From NCBI GenBank assembly GCA_049680185.1, contig JBAUHI010000005.1, positions 1 through 64,000 on the forward strand: a stretch of DNA of 64,000 nt, read 5' to 3'. This document shows, piece after piece, positions 26,134 to 34,644 of this stretch. Numbering within the stretch: position 1 is the first letter of the stretch; every line of letters starts with the position of its first letter. The notes under the pieces are model-generated. The model was not told the origin of the DNA. It ran no database searches and saw only the letters and a program-made list of their open reading frames with translations. Both the position numbers and the translations under genes were made by a program. The DNA is from CAMLHU01 sp049680185 (lineage in GTDB: Bacteria > Gemmatimonadota > Gemmatimonadetes > Gemmatimonadales > GWC2-71-9).

Positions 26134-26481
26134 TCAGTTCTCGCGCTTTTCCTTGATGCGTGCGGCCTTGCCGCTCACATCGCGGAGGTAGTAAAGCTTG
26201 GCGCGGCGCACGCTGCCCTTGCGGACGACCTCGATGGTCGCGATGGTCGGTGCGTGCAACGGGAAGATCCGCTCGACGCCCACGCCGGCGGAGACCTTCC
26301 GCACGGTGAACGACTCGCTGATCCCGCCGCCCCGCTTCGCGATGCACGTGCCCTCGAACGCCTGCAAACGCTCCTTGTCGCCCTCGCGGACACGCACCAT
26401 CACCTTGATGGTGTCACCCGCATCGAACTTCGGGAGATCCGTGCGCAGCCCTTCGCGCGCCACTGTCGCCAGCTTTTCCAT
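26134..26481 (-). CDS. rplS: Ribosomal protein L19
   Basis: A 115-residue L19, standard length, from the ATG at 26479-26481 with AGAGGACAGGA upstream. Family blocks are FDAGDTIKVMVRVREGDKER, QAFEGTCIAKRGGG and RVRRAKLYYLR-like (VRRAKLYYLRDVSGKAARI). It sits at the 30S-50S interface. It belongs to the conserved ffh-rpsP-rimM-trmD-rplS-rnhB order. Confidence 0.97.
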   Translation of the reverse strand: MEKLATVAREGLRTDLPKFDAGDTIKVMVRVREGDKERLQAFEGTCIAKRGGGISESFTVRKVSAGVGVERIFPLHAPTIATIEVVRKGSVRRAKLYYLRDVSGKAARIKEKREN

Positions 26482-26534
26482 GGTCCTGTCCTCTGCGCCG
26501 TCAGTGGGCGCTGCCAGTCGCCCCGCGGGGCGGT

Positions 26535-27221
26535 TCACGTGTCCTTGTCATACCCGGCCCACAGATCGGGCCGCCGTTCTTTCGTCAGCCGCTCCGCCTC
26601 CCGCTCCCGCCAGGCGGCGATCGCCGCGTGGTCACCCGAGAGGAGCACTTCCGGTACGGCGTGCCCCCGATACTCCGGTGGCCTCGTGTAGCTCGGCGGG
26701 CTCAAGAGCCCGTCATAGTGTGAATCGGAGCTGGCCGATTCGTGATCGCCCAGGGCGCCAGGGAGGAGCCGCACCACGGCGTCGATGACACAGAGCGCCG
26801 CCGGCTCGCCGCCGGTGAGGACGAAATCTCCCACCGACACTTCCTCGGTGGCCAGATGCTCCGCCACCCGCTCGTCCACATCCTTGTAATGCCCGCAGAG
26901 CAGGGTGATCTCACTGCCCAGCGAATACCGCACCGCGTCGGAATGTCCGAACCGCTTGCCCCGGGCCGACAGGAGGACGATCGGCCCCGCGGGCCGGAAC
27001 GACTCCACCGCCTCGAAGAACGGCTCCGGCTTGAGGACCATCCCGGCCCCGCCGCCGTACGGTGCATCGTCCACCGTGTGATGCCGGTCGTGGGTAAAGT
27101 CCCTGAGCTGCACCAGCCGGTACTTGACCCTGCCCGCGGTCGCTGCTCGCCCCGGGATGCTCGCCGTGAGCCACGGCGTGAACGTCTCGGGAAAGAGCGT
27201 CACCACATTGACCTGCAGCAT
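26535..27221 (-). CDS. trmD: tRNA (guanine-N1)-methyltransferase
   Basis: A 228-residue TrmD that methylates G37 of tRNAs. The deep trefoil-knot signature is present in LLCGHYKDVDERV and GDFVLTGGEPAAL, and DDAPYGGGAGMVLKPEPF is the conserved N-terminal block. Either the ATG at 27219-27221 (TGATG with the rimM stop) or the GTG one codon earlier may be used; the ATG is chosen. It sits between rimM and rplS. Confidence 0.97.
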   Translation of the reverse strand: MLQVNVVTLFPETFTPWLTASIPGRAATAGRVKYRLVQLRDFTHDRHHTVDDAPYGGGAGMVLKPEPFFEAVESFRPAGPIVLLSARGKRFGHSDAVRYSLGSEITLLCGHYKDVDERVAEHLATEEVSVGDFVLTGGEPAALCVIDAVVRLLPGALGDHESASSDSHYDGLLSPPSYTRPPEYRGHAVPEVLLSGDHAAIAAWREREAERLTKERRPDLWAGYDKDT

Positions 27222-27745
27222 CACTCGACCAATCCGTCCGGGATCACCACCGACAACCGTCGCTCGGTCCGATCCACCGCCGTCACGAATTCCTTCCGGA
27301 ACGGCAGGAGGAACTCCTTCTTCGGGCCCTGCACTTCGATCATCAATCCCTGCGGGAGCTCGAACACCCCTGTCACCAGTCCCACCGGCATCCCATCCGC
27401 TCCGCGCACGCTGAACCCGGCCAGTTCGTGCAGGTAGACCTCACCCTCGGCCGGCGGCGCCAGCTCCTCCGCCGCCGCGGCGAGGAACTGCCCCCGCCAC
27501 TGATCGAGCGCCACCCGATCCGCCACCCCGCGGAACTTGACCAGCCATTCGCGGTGGTAACCCTTGGCCCGCTCGATCTCCACCTCGCCCAGCGCCGTTC
27601 CGCCGAGATCCCACCGCTCCAACTTGCGCCCGACGGCAAAGACATCATCCGGCTGGTCGGTCAGCGGGAACACCGAATACTCGCCCTTCAGTCCGTGCGG
27701 CTTCTGGAGCCGCCCCACCACCAGGTGGCGCGCCCCGCCGGTCAC
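27221..27745 (-). CDS. rimM: 16S rRNA processing protein
   Basis: A 174-residue RimM, the 30S maturation factor that binds S19. The N-terminal domain begins VVGRLQKPHGLKGEYSV, and the PRC-barrel part contains EVYLHELAGFSVRGADG and PFRKEFVTAVD. GTG start, 1 nt after the rpsP stop, so translation is coupled. The khpA gene often found between rpsP and rimM is absent. Confidence 0.96.
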   Translation of the reverse strand: MTGGARHLVVGRLQKPHGLKGEYSVFPLTDQPDDVFAVGRKLERWDLGGTALGEVEIERAKGYHREWLVKFRGVADRVALDQWRGQFLAAAAEELAPPAEGEVYLHELAGFSVRGADGMPVGLVTGVFELPQGLMIEVQGPKKEFLLPFRKEFVTAVDRTERRLSVVIPDGLVE

Positions 27746-27746
27746 G

Positions 27747-28001
27747 TCAGGCGACGATGACGCCGGCGGCCTTGAGCAGCGCCGCCACGGTGTCGCTCGG
27801 CGTGGCGCCCTTGGCCAGCCAGGCCTTGGCCTGCTCGACGTCGACCTTCACCTTTTCCACGGCGGTCTTCGCCTTGGGGTTGTACTCGCCCAGCGTGGCG
27901 ATGAACCGGCCATCGCGCGCCTTTTCCTTCTCGGCGACCACGATGCGGTAGAGCGGCACACCCTTGCGGCCGACCCGACGGAGACGGATCCTCGTTGCCA
28001 T
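27747..28001 (-). CDS. rpsP: Ribosomal protein S16
   Basis: An 84-residue S16, standard length. It starts MATRIRLRRVGRKGVPLYRIVV, and ATLGEYNP is the conserved mid-block. AGAGGAG lies upstream. It is followed directly by rimM. Confidence 0.97.
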   Translation of the reverse strand: MATRIRLRRVGRKGVPLYRIVVAEKEKARDGRFIATLGEYNPKAKTAVEKVKVDVEQAKAWLAKGATPSDTVAALLKAAGVIVA

Positions 28002-28024
28002 TCCCTGCTCCTCTGCGTGAGACC

Positions 28025-29356
28025 TCAGGCCGGGGATCGCGGCCCGAAAGGCAGCTTGACCCCGGGCTTCCCCGCCGACTTCATGAACTTCTTCATCTGG
28101 CCGAACTGCGCCAGCAACTGGTTCACTTCCTGGACCGATCGCCCTGATCCCCTTGCGATCCGAAGCCGGCGCGACCCGTTGATGACATCGGGTTCGGCCC
28201 GCTCCTTCGGGGTCATCGAGAGCACGATGGCCTCGACGTGCTTGAGCTTCTTCTCGTCCAGGTTCGCCTTGGAGAGCGCCTTGGCATTGACCCCGGGCAA
28301 CATCCCCAGCACACCCTTGAGCGGCCCCATCGCCTGCATCTGCTTCATCGCGGCCAGGAAGTCCTGGAGGTCCATCCCCTTCTTCGAGACCGCCTTCTTG
28401 GCCAGTCGCTCGGCCTCGGCCTGATCGACCGTGCCCTGCGCCTTTTCCACCAGCGTGAGGATATCGCCCTGCTGGAGGATCCGACCGGCCATCCGCTCGG
28501 GATGGAAAGGCTCGATCGCGTCCAGTCCCTCGCCGGTGCCGACGTACTTGATCGGCGCCTTGGTGACCCCGTAGATGGAGAGCGCCGCGCCACCGCGGGC
28601 ATCGCCGTCCATCTTGGTGAGCACCACACCGGTCACACCGAGGGCCTCGTGGAAACCGCGGGCGATGCGCACCGCATCCTGGCCCGTCATCCCATCGGCA
28701 ACGAGGAGGATCTCGTGCGGGGCCACCGCGTCCTTGAGGCGGCGGAGCTCGTCCATCAGCTCCTCGTCCACCTGCAGTCGTCCGGCGGTGTCGACCAGGA
28801 CGGTGCGGGCCCGCGCTTTCCCGGCGGCCTCGATCCCGCGCCGCACGATGCCCACCACATCAGTGACACCGGGCTCCGCGTGCACCCCCACCTGCACCTG
28901 CCGCCCCAGCGTTTCCAGCTGTTCCATCGCTGCGGGCCGGTACACATCCGCGGCCACGAGGAACGGCGCCTTCTGCTCCAGCTTGAGCCGCTTGGCGAGC
29001 TTCCCCGCCGTGGTGGTCTTGCCGGACCCCTGCAACCCGACGAGGAGGATCACCGTCGGCGGTACCGATGCGAAGGCGAGCGGTGCCTGCCGCTCGCCGA
29101 GAAGCGCCACCAGTTCGTCGTGAACGATCTTGACGATCTGCTGCCCGGGACGGACGCTCTTGAGCGCCACCACCCCGACCGCCTTCTCCTGCACCCGCTC
29201 GAGGAATTCCCGCGTGAGTTCGAAGCTCACATCCGCTTCGAGCAACACCCGGCGGACCTCGCGAAGACCTTCGCGGACGGCGTCTTCGGTCAGTACCCCG
29301 CGCCCCGTCAATTTCTGGAGCGTGGCGGTCAGTTTTCCGGAGAGCTCATCGAACAT
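28025..29356 (-). CDS. ffh: Signal recognition particle protein
   Basis: A 443-residue Ffh. The NG domain has G1 GLQGSGKTT (near 108), DTAGRLQ and TKMDGDARGGAAL. The Met-rich M domain (about 300-430) binds 4.5S RNA and signal peptides, with SRRLRIARGSG as its RNA-binding loop. It targets nascent membrane proteins to FtsY/SecYEG. First gene of the ribosomal-maturation operon, with its own strong promoter and a leader of only a few bases. Confidence 0.97.
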   Translation of the reverse strand: MFDELSGKLTATLQKLTGRGVLTEDAVREGLREVRRVLLEADVSFELTREFLERVQEKAVGVVALKSVRPGQQIVKIVHDELVALLGERQAPLAFASVPPTVILLVGLQGSGKTTTAGKLAKRLKLEQKAPFLVAADVYRPAAMEQLETLGRQVQVGVHAEPGVTDVVGIVRRGIEAAGKARARTVLVDTAGRLQVDEELMDELRRLKDAVAPHEILLVADGMTGQDAVRIARGFHEALGVTGVVLTKMDGDARGGAALSIYGVTKAPIKYVGTGEGLDAIEPFHPERMAGRILQQGDILTLVEKAQGTVDQAEAERLAKKAVSKKGMDLQDFLAAMKQMQAMGPLKGVLGMLPGVNAKALSKANLDEKKLKHVEAIVLSMTPKERAEPDVINGSRRLRIARGSGRSVQEVNQLLAQFGQMKKFMKSAGKPGVKLPFGPRSPA

Positions 29357-29364
29357 AAGCCTTG

Positions 29365-29393
29365 AATTATAGCGAGGTTACGGGCCCCCGACA
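29365..29393 (-). promoter_or_regulatory. Promoter of the ffh operon
   Basis: On the bottom strand TTGTCG (29388-29393) and the perfect TATAAT (29365-29370) are 17 bp apart. The ATG is only 8 nt beyond the -10, so the 5' leader would be about 0-3 nt. CCCGA/TCGGG forms a small dyad over the -35. Confidence 0.75.
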
Positions 29394-29423
29394 AGTCTCG
29401 GGACCCCCGCCGTGCGCCGTCCC

Positions 29424-30905
29424 CTACCCCTCCTCCGACCGCCCGAACATCAGCTCGATCAGCGACTCATCTTCAGGCCGGACAATGAGGTAGACGTGGT
29501 CCCCCGGCTCCAGCACGGTGGTCCCGCGGGCCGGGAGGAGGTCCCTGCCCCGGACCACCAGCGCCACCGAGGCGCCCTCCGGAAGCGGCAGCTCGCTCAG
29601 CGACACCCCCGCCACCGGGAGCGCAGGGTCCACCTGGTAGCTGACCAATGCCCCCGAGAGGGGCTGGCGGGACTCGATCTCCAGGATGGCCGGCGGGCGG
29701 GGTGGCTCCGGACGTTCGAGCCCGAAGCGTCGGGTGACCCATGCGACGGTGGACCCCGGCACGAAAGCGCTCACAACGACGACGAAGAACACGAGGTCGA
29801 AGATCGTCTCCGCCCCTGGTACGCCGGCCAGGACCGGATAGGTGGCGAGCACGATCGGGACGGCACCGCGGAGCCCCACCCACCCCATGTAGCCCCGCTC
29901 CCGCATCCGGATGCCGCGAAAGGGTGCGAGGCACGCGAAGACCACCACCGGCCGGATGACGATCGCGAGCGCCACCGCGATGGCTGTGCCTAGTCCGGCG
30001 ACTGCCACCAGGCGTGAAGGGAACGCGAGGAGTCCGAGCAGGAGGAACATCGCGATCTGTGCCAGCCATGCGAGGGCATCGTGGATCCGGAGCAGGCTGG
30101 CCCGGTACGGCACGTGACCGGCGCCGAGCAGCATTCCGGCGACGTACACCGCGAGGAATCCGCTCCCGTGCGCCAGTGTGGTGGCGCCGAACGCGAGTGC
30201 CGCGAGCGCCAGCGACAGCACGGCGTAGAGTCCGCTCGCCGGGAGCCGTGAACGGCCGATCACCCAACGGCCGCCCAACCCGAAGAGCACGCCGCCGATC
30301 AGACCGATCGCGAGCTCGGTCACCACGTGGACCACGACCTGGGCCAGGTCGGCCGAACCGGGCCGAAGAACGTGCTCGACGGCGGTGGCAGTGAGGATGA
30401 TGGCCATCGGGTCGTTGAGCCCCGACTCGAGCTCGAGAACGGCACCGACCCGCCGCTTGAGCTGGATGCCGCTCTGGCGCAGCGTGTTGAAAACGGCGGC
30501 CGCGTCGGTCGAGGAGACCACGGCGCCGAGGATGAGCGCTTCGGGCCACGGCACGCCGAAGAGATGGGTGGCGAGGCCCACGAACCCGGCGATCGCCGCC
30601 ACGCCGACGGTGGCGAGGAGGGCGGCGGGACGCCAGGCATCCCGGGCTGCCGCCGCTGGGGTGTTGAGCCCGCCATCGAAGAGGATCAACGCCAGCGCCA
30701 CCACACCGAGCCGATAGGCGGTGTGGTAGTCGTTGAACGCGATGTGGCCGATCCCTTCCGATCCGGCCAGCAGCCCGACGCACAGGAACAACAACGTCAC
30801 CGGCACGGGTGTGCGGGCGCCGGCTCGACTCACGAGCACGCTGGCGCCGAGCAGCAGTCCGACGACGGCAAGGAGGAAGGCGGTGGCCCCGGGTTCGACC
30901 GGCAT
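29424..30905 (-). CDS. Monovalent cation/proton antiporter with TrkA_C domain (NhaP2/CvrA-like)
   Basis: A 493-residue protein with about 12 membrane helices (residues 5-390) and a cytosolic TrkA_C-type domain (about 405-490). Ion-site phrases are FDGGLNTP, SSTDAAAVFNTL and LESGLNDPMA (near 160). These match the K+/H+ antiporters of the NhaP2 group, in which the C-terminal domain senses nucleotides or ions. It would expel K+ or Na+ in exchange for protons. CATATT lies 6 nt before the ATG, pointing to a leaderless transcript. Confidence 0.9.
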   Translation of the reverse strand: MPVEPGATAFLLAVVGLLLGASVLVSRAGARTPVPVTLLFLCVGLLAGSEGIGHIAFNDYHTAYRLGVVALALILFDGGLNTPAAAARDAWRPAALLATVGVAAIAGFVGLATHLFGVPWPEALILGAVVSSTDAAAVFNTLRQSGIQLKRRVGAVLELESGLNDPMAIILTATAVEHVLRPGSADLAQVVVHVVTELAIGLIGGVLFGLGGRWVIGRSRLPASGLYAVLSLALAALAFGATTLAHGSGFLAVYVAGMLLGAGHVPYRASLLRIHDALAWLAQIAMFLLLGLLAFPSRLVAVAGLGTAIAVALAIVIRPVVVFACLAPFRGIRMRERGYMGWVGLRGAVPIVLATYPVLAGVPGAETIFDLVFFVVVVSAFVPGSTVAWVTRRFGLERPEPPRPPAILEIESRQPLSGALVSYQVDPALPVAGVSLSELPLPEGASVALVVRGRDLLPARGTTVLEPGDHVYLIVRPEDESLIELMFGRSEEG

Positions 30906-30937
30906 CCACGCAATATGGGGCGAACAGCGCGACTAGG

Positions 30938-32140
30938 TCAGTCGGTCCGGACGTGCGCGGTCGGCAATGCGCGCCACCCGGCCCATCCCGCCGGGGCGTG
31001 CACGAACATTGTGCCGGGACGACCGTCGATGGTGGTCGCCTCCAGCGTCATCCGGTAGCCTGGCCGGACCCGCTTGAGCCATGGCTGCTTGATGGCGTGC
31101 AGGAAAAGCTCCCGGGCGACCTTGGTGTCCCACACCGCGGCCCAGATGAGCGCCGGCCCACCGGCGGTCTCATAGATGACGTAGCGATCGCCGCCCCAGC
31201 CCAGCGGGACCGCGGTCGCCACCTCGCTCTGCCCCCGGACCTCCGCCAGCAGGATCCGAACGCCCTCGTCGCCCACGACATCGCTGCCGGTGGAATCGGC
31301 GGGGCCGCCCGAGAACGACATCGGGATCGGCGCATCACCCGACAGATAATGGCTCGGCAGGAGGATCTGCTCGGTGCTGGTCGGCATCCTGGCGCCGTAC
31401 GGCTGGATCGAATCGGGATGCGTCGTCATCCACCACCGCATGAACTCGGCACCCGCCAGGTACGGGAAGATGAGCCCTTCCCGGATGACCCGCGGCGCAC
31501 CCGCAAAGACCGGCATCGACCGCTGGTTCTCTGCCAGCTGCTCCCGCACCGTGACCCAGAGCGACGGCTGCAGCACCTGGTCGCCGATCCCTGGCTGCAT
31601 CCGCATCATCGCAAGAGTGGCCTGGCCCTCAAGGATCGCCTGGGCGGCGAGCAGCCGATCGGCGTCGGTCTTCTGGTCGAGGATCGAGTCGAGGGGGATG
31701 TACTGGTGCTGCAGCGCGTGGACCATCTCGTGGGAGACCGTCGCCACCCGGAAGGACGCCGGCGCTCCTTCGACCCCGAAGAACGCCGATGAATCGGGGT
31801 CGTAGAATCCCGCGACCTGCTCGCCCAGCACGTCAAGGAACAGCTTTGACAGGTCGGTCGAATCGGGCAGGAGCGTGAAGAGACGGTAGGCGTCGCGCAG
31901 GTCGCGCATACGGTCGCCGGGGAATTCCTGCGCGAACTTGGCCTTCAGGTACACCTGCAACTGCGCCCTGGACATCATCTCTGCCCGCGGCAGCCGCCTG
32001 AACTTGAGCCCGGTGGCACGCTCGACCGCCGGACGGAGCGAATCCATCAGCCGGGTCAGGTCGGCGGCATCGGGAGCGGCCGGTGGACGACCGCGGCACG
32101 CCACGAGCATCACCATCGCCGCGACCAAGATCCGCTTCAT
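30938..32140 (-). CDS. Lipoprotein with HExxH metalloprotease-like motif
   Basis: A 400-residue protein with a lipoprotein signal (MLVAC, Cys near 15). A zinc-protease motif SHEMVHALQHQ lies near residue 140, followed by AILEGQATL, a plausible third ligand. This looks like an envelope gluzincin of the kind annotated as hypothetical in many genomes; activity is inferred from the motif only. Its ATG overlaps the stop of the prepilin peptidase gene upstream (ATGA), hinting at a role near pilus or secretion assembly, but that is position evidence alone. Confidence 0.75.
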   Translation of the reverse strand: MKRILVAAMVMLVACRGRPPAAPDAADLTRLMDSLRPAVERATGLKFRRLPRAEMMSRAQLQVYLKAKFAQEFPGDRMRDLRDAYRLFTLLPDSTDLSKLFLDVLGEQVAGFYDPDSSAFFGVEGAPASFRVATVSHEMVHALQHQYIPLDSILDQKTDADRLLAAQAILEGQATLAMMRMQPGIGDQVLQPSLWVTVREQLAENQRSMPVFAGAPRVIREGLIFPYLAGAEFMRWWMTTHPDSIQPYGARMPTSTEQILLPSHYLSGDAPIPMSFSGGPADSTGSDVVGDEGVRILLAEVRGQSEVATAVPLGWGGDRYVIYETAGGPALIWAAVWDTKVARELFLHAIKQPWLKRVRPGYRMTLEATTIDGRPGTMFVHAPAGWAGWRALPTAHVRTD

Positions 32141-32910
32141 CCTCCGAACGCGATCTGGCGGTACCAGTCGATGATGATCCCACCGAAGAGGTACGTCGTG
32201 GCGGCACCGAGGGCCAGGAAGACGCCGAAGGGCACCAGCTTCTTCTTCCCGGCGATCGCGGGCGGGACGAAGATCAGCACGCCGAGCACCGAACCCAGGA
32301 AGATGGTGAGCAACACTCCGACCCACCCGGTGAAGGCGCCGACCATCGCCATCATCTTGACGTCGCCGCCGCCCATCGCGTCTTCCTTGAACACCTTCTT
32401 GCCCACCAGGGCGACGGTCCACAGGAGCCCGAACCCGACGGCGGCGCCCAGGATCGAGTGCCCGATGCCGATGAACCCGTCGGGGAGGTGGAGGGCCAGG
32501 CCGACGATCAACCCGCCGATCGAGAACTCATCCGGGATGATGTACTCCCGGCCGTCGGTCATCGCGATGCCGAGGAGGATGGTGAAGAACACCGCGCCGC
32601 GCACCGCCTCCAGCGACGTCCCCCCGCTCCAGGCGAATGCGGCCCAGATGCCGGCGGTGGCCAGTTCGACGAGCGGATACTGGATCGAGATCGGCGCGGC
32701 GCACTTGCGGCACTTCCCCCGGAGCAGCAGCCACGACAGCACCGGGATGTTGTCGAACCAGCGAAGTCCGTAGCCGCACTTGGGACAGCGCGATGGCGGC
32801 CGCACCACCGATTGCTGCGCCGGAAGGCGCAGGATGCACACATTGAGGAAGCTGCCGAAAACGGCGCCGAGGAGGCCGCCGAGCAAGGTCACTGAAAGGT
32901 CACCGGCCAC
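32137..32910 (-). CDS. pilD: Type IV prepilin peptidase/N-methyltransferase
   Basis: A 257-residue bifunctional enzyme. The cytoplasmic zinc loop has CPKC and CRKC (about 42-70); the aspartate sites are in MTDGREYIIPDE and GGGDVKMMA. About eight membrane helices are present. It cleaves leader peptides of type IV pilins or type II pseudopilins and methylates the new N-terminus. GTG start, overlapping the methyltransferase stop by 11 nt. No pilin gene lies in the window. Confidence 0.95.
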   Translation of the reverse strand: MAGDLSVTLLGGLLGAVFGSFLNVCILRLPAQQSVVRPPSRCPKCGYGLRWFDNIPVLSWLLLRGKCRKCAAPISIQYPLVELATAGIWAAFAWSGGTSLEAVRGAVFFTILLGIAMTDGREYIIPDEFSIGGLIVGLALHLPDGFIGIGHSILGAAVGFGLLWTVALVGKKVFKEDAMGGGDVKMMAMVGAFTGWVGVLLTIFLGSVLGVLIFVPPAIAGKKKLVPFGVFLALGAATTYLFGGIIIDWYRQIAFGG

Positions 32911-33670
32911 GCGTCACCTCATGAAGCAGGATGCCTGCCGCCACTGCCACGTTGAGCGATTCCGTCCCGGCCACGATCGGGACCGCCACCCGTCGCACGC
33001 TCGCCGATGCCAGCTCGGCGCGGATGCCCGCACCCTCGTTGCCGAGGATCAGCGCTACCGGGGCGATGGGGGGCCGGATGGAACGGATGTCCTCGCCATC
33101 GACCGACGAGGTCCAGAGCTCGAGCCCCGCCGTCCGGGCCCACTCCAGAAACTCTGGGTCGGACATATGGAGTGCGGGCAGGTGGAAGAGGGCTCCCATC
33201 GATCCGCGGAGCACCTTCGGATTCAAGAGGTCCGCAGTGCCGGGGAGCGCCACCAGGCCCGCGACTCCGAGCGCGAGCGCCGTCCGGGCGATCGTCCCCA
33301 CGTTGCCGGGATCCTGCACGCCGTCAAGTACCACGACCGGATGCGCCGCGGACACCTTGATGTCAGCCGCCACCCACATCTTGGGCGACACGACCGCCAG
33401 CACCCCCTGAGGATGCTCGGTATCGGCCAGCTCGACCAGCTCGGCGTCGGTCGCCGCTTCGATCGGGATCGTCGCCGCCAGGAGTGCCTCCCGGAGCGCC
33501 TTGCCGCGCGGCGTTGCATCGAGTGCGGGAGCGGCCACGACGCCGGTGAACGTGATTCGCGCGGCGAGCGCTTCCTCGACCAGACGGATGCCTTCGAGCA
33601 ACGCCAGGGCACGGCGTTCCCTCGCCTTGCGGCGATGCAGGTCGCGGACGGTGGACAGGAGGGCGCTCAT
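32900..33670 (-). CDS. SpoU/TrmH-family RNA 2'-O-methyltransferase
   Basis: A 256-residue SPOUT enzyme. The N-terminal substrate-binding domain (about 1-85) is followed by the knot: VQDPGNVGTIARTALALG, LILGNEGAGI and ESLNVAVAAGILLHE. It would methylate ribose in tRNA or 23S rRNA; TrmH and RlmB-type specificities cannot be told apart. The start is the ATG at 33668-33670, because the frame before it is low-complexity intergenic sequence. It overlaps pilD. Confidence 0.92.
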   Translation of the reverse strand: MSALLSTVRDLHRRKARERRALALLEGIRLVEEALAARITFTGVVAAPALDATPRGKALREALLAATIPIEAATDAELVELADTEHPQGVLAVVSPKMWVAADIKVSAAHPVVVLDGVQDPGNVGTIARTALALGVAGLVALPGTADLLNPKVLRGSMGALFHLPALHMSDPEFLEWARTAGLELWTSSVDGEDIRSIRPPIAPVALILGNEGAGIRAELASASVRRVAVPIVAGTESLNVAVAAGILLHEVTRGR

Positions 33671-33748
33671 CGGTGTTGAAAAAGCGGGGAGACCGGGCAA
33701 AGGGGAAGAGGGGCCGGCAAGACCGGGCCGGACAACGCCCGACCCTGC

Positions 33749-33753
33749 ATATT
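33749..33753 (+). promoter_or_regulatory. Putative -10 of thiD (CATATT ending at 33753)
   Basis: CATATT (33748-33753) ends 6 nt before the thiD ATG. The same core at the same distance precedes the antiporter gene on the other strand. No clear -35 or Shine-Dalgarno is seen. The gap shows no room for a TPP riboswitch. Confidence 0.45.
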
Positions 33754-33759
33754 CCAGCG

Positions 33760-34566
33760 ATGACGCAGACGCCACCGATCGCGCTCACGATCGCCGGGTC
33801 CGATTCCGGCGGCGGCGCCGGGATCCAGGCCGACCTCAAGACGTTCCATCAGTTCGGGGTCTTCGGCACGTCGGTGATCACCGCGATCACGGCCCAGAAC
33901 ACGGTCGAGGTGCGCCAGGTCGCCCTGGTAGAACCCGGGATGATCCGCGCCCAGCTCGGCGCCGTGGCCGACGACCTGCCCCCGACGGCGATCAAGACCG
34001 GGATGCTCGGGAGTGCGGAGATCACGACGCTGGTGGCCGAAGTGATCAGGGGCCGCGGGTGGCGCCGCTTCGTGCTCGATCCGGTGATGGTATCGACGTC
34101 GGGGCATCGCCTGCTCGACGCCGGCGCCGAAGCGGCAGTGCGGGACCAGCTGCTGCCGCTCGCCACACTGGTGACGCCGAACCTCGACGAGGCGGAGATC
34201 CTCACCGGGCTGACGGTGCGAGACCCCGCCGCGATGGACGAGGCCGGACGCCGCCTCCTGGCACTCGGCGCCGCCGCCGCACTCATCAAGGGCGGGCACC
34301 TCGATGGCGACGAACTCGTCGACGTGCTGGTGACGAGGTCAGGCGTCCAGCGCATCCGTCACACACGAGTCTCCACGACCTCGACCCACGGCACGGGCTG
34401 CACCCTCTCGGCCGCGATCACCGCCGGGCTCGCACTCGGGTGGGAGCTCGATCGCGCCGTGTCGACGGGACTCGACTTCGTGGCACGCGCCATCGCCGCC
34501 GCACCCGGTCTCGGCAGCGGACACGGACCGGTGGACCACTTTGCGAAGGTGAACGGTGAACGGTGA
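33760..34566 (+). CDS. thiD: Hydroxymethylpyrimidine (phosphate) kinase
   Basis: A 268-residue ribokinase-fold kinase that phosphorylates HMP and HMP-P for thiamine synthesis. Blocks: ALTIAGSDSGGGAGIQADLKTF at the start, VLDPVMVSTSGHRLL mid-way, TPNLDEAEIL and the catalytic THGTGCTLSAAI. The C-terminus (FAKVNGER) and the TGA are encoded by the heptamer repeat that follows, so the tail was probably altered by repeat growth. No other thi gene is in the window. Confidence 0.94.
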   Translation: MTQTPPIALTIAGSDSGGGAGIQADLKTFHQFGVFGTSVITAITAQNTVEVRQVALVEPGMIRAQLGAVADDLPPTAIKTGMLGSAEITTLVAEVIRGRGWRRFVLDPVMVSTSGHRLLDAGAEAAVRDQLLPLATLVTPNLDEAEILTGLTVRDPAAMDEAGRRLLALGAAAALIKGGHLDGDELVDVLVTRSGVQRIRHTRVSTTSTHGTGCTLSAAITAGLALGWELDRAVSTGLDFVARAIAAAPGLGSGHGPVDHFAKVNGER

Positions 34567-34644
34567 AGGAAGAACGGGGACAGGGACATCGCGGACCGCT
34601 CGTTGGTCCCCGTTCACCGTTCACCTTTGACCGTTCACCTTTCA
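34548..34644. repeat. Heptamer repeat locus with inverted arms (GGTGAAC type)
   Basis: Three GGTGAAC/GGTGAAG units (34548-34568) face complementary GTTCACC units (34609-34644). The left arm includes the last codons and TGA of thiD; the right arm ends in the TGA of the convergent purine nucleoside phosphorylase. The RNA would form a hairpin in either direction, so a terminator function is plausible. Confidence 0.9.

Noticed and set aside
27741..27750. khpA (KH-domain protein) between rpsP and rimM
   Set aside because: The two genes are 1 nt apart, so the gene is absent here.
33671..33759. TPP riboswitch before thiD
   Set aside because: The gap is only 89 bp, lacks the conserved CTGAGA core and the -10-like hexamer is right beside the start codon.
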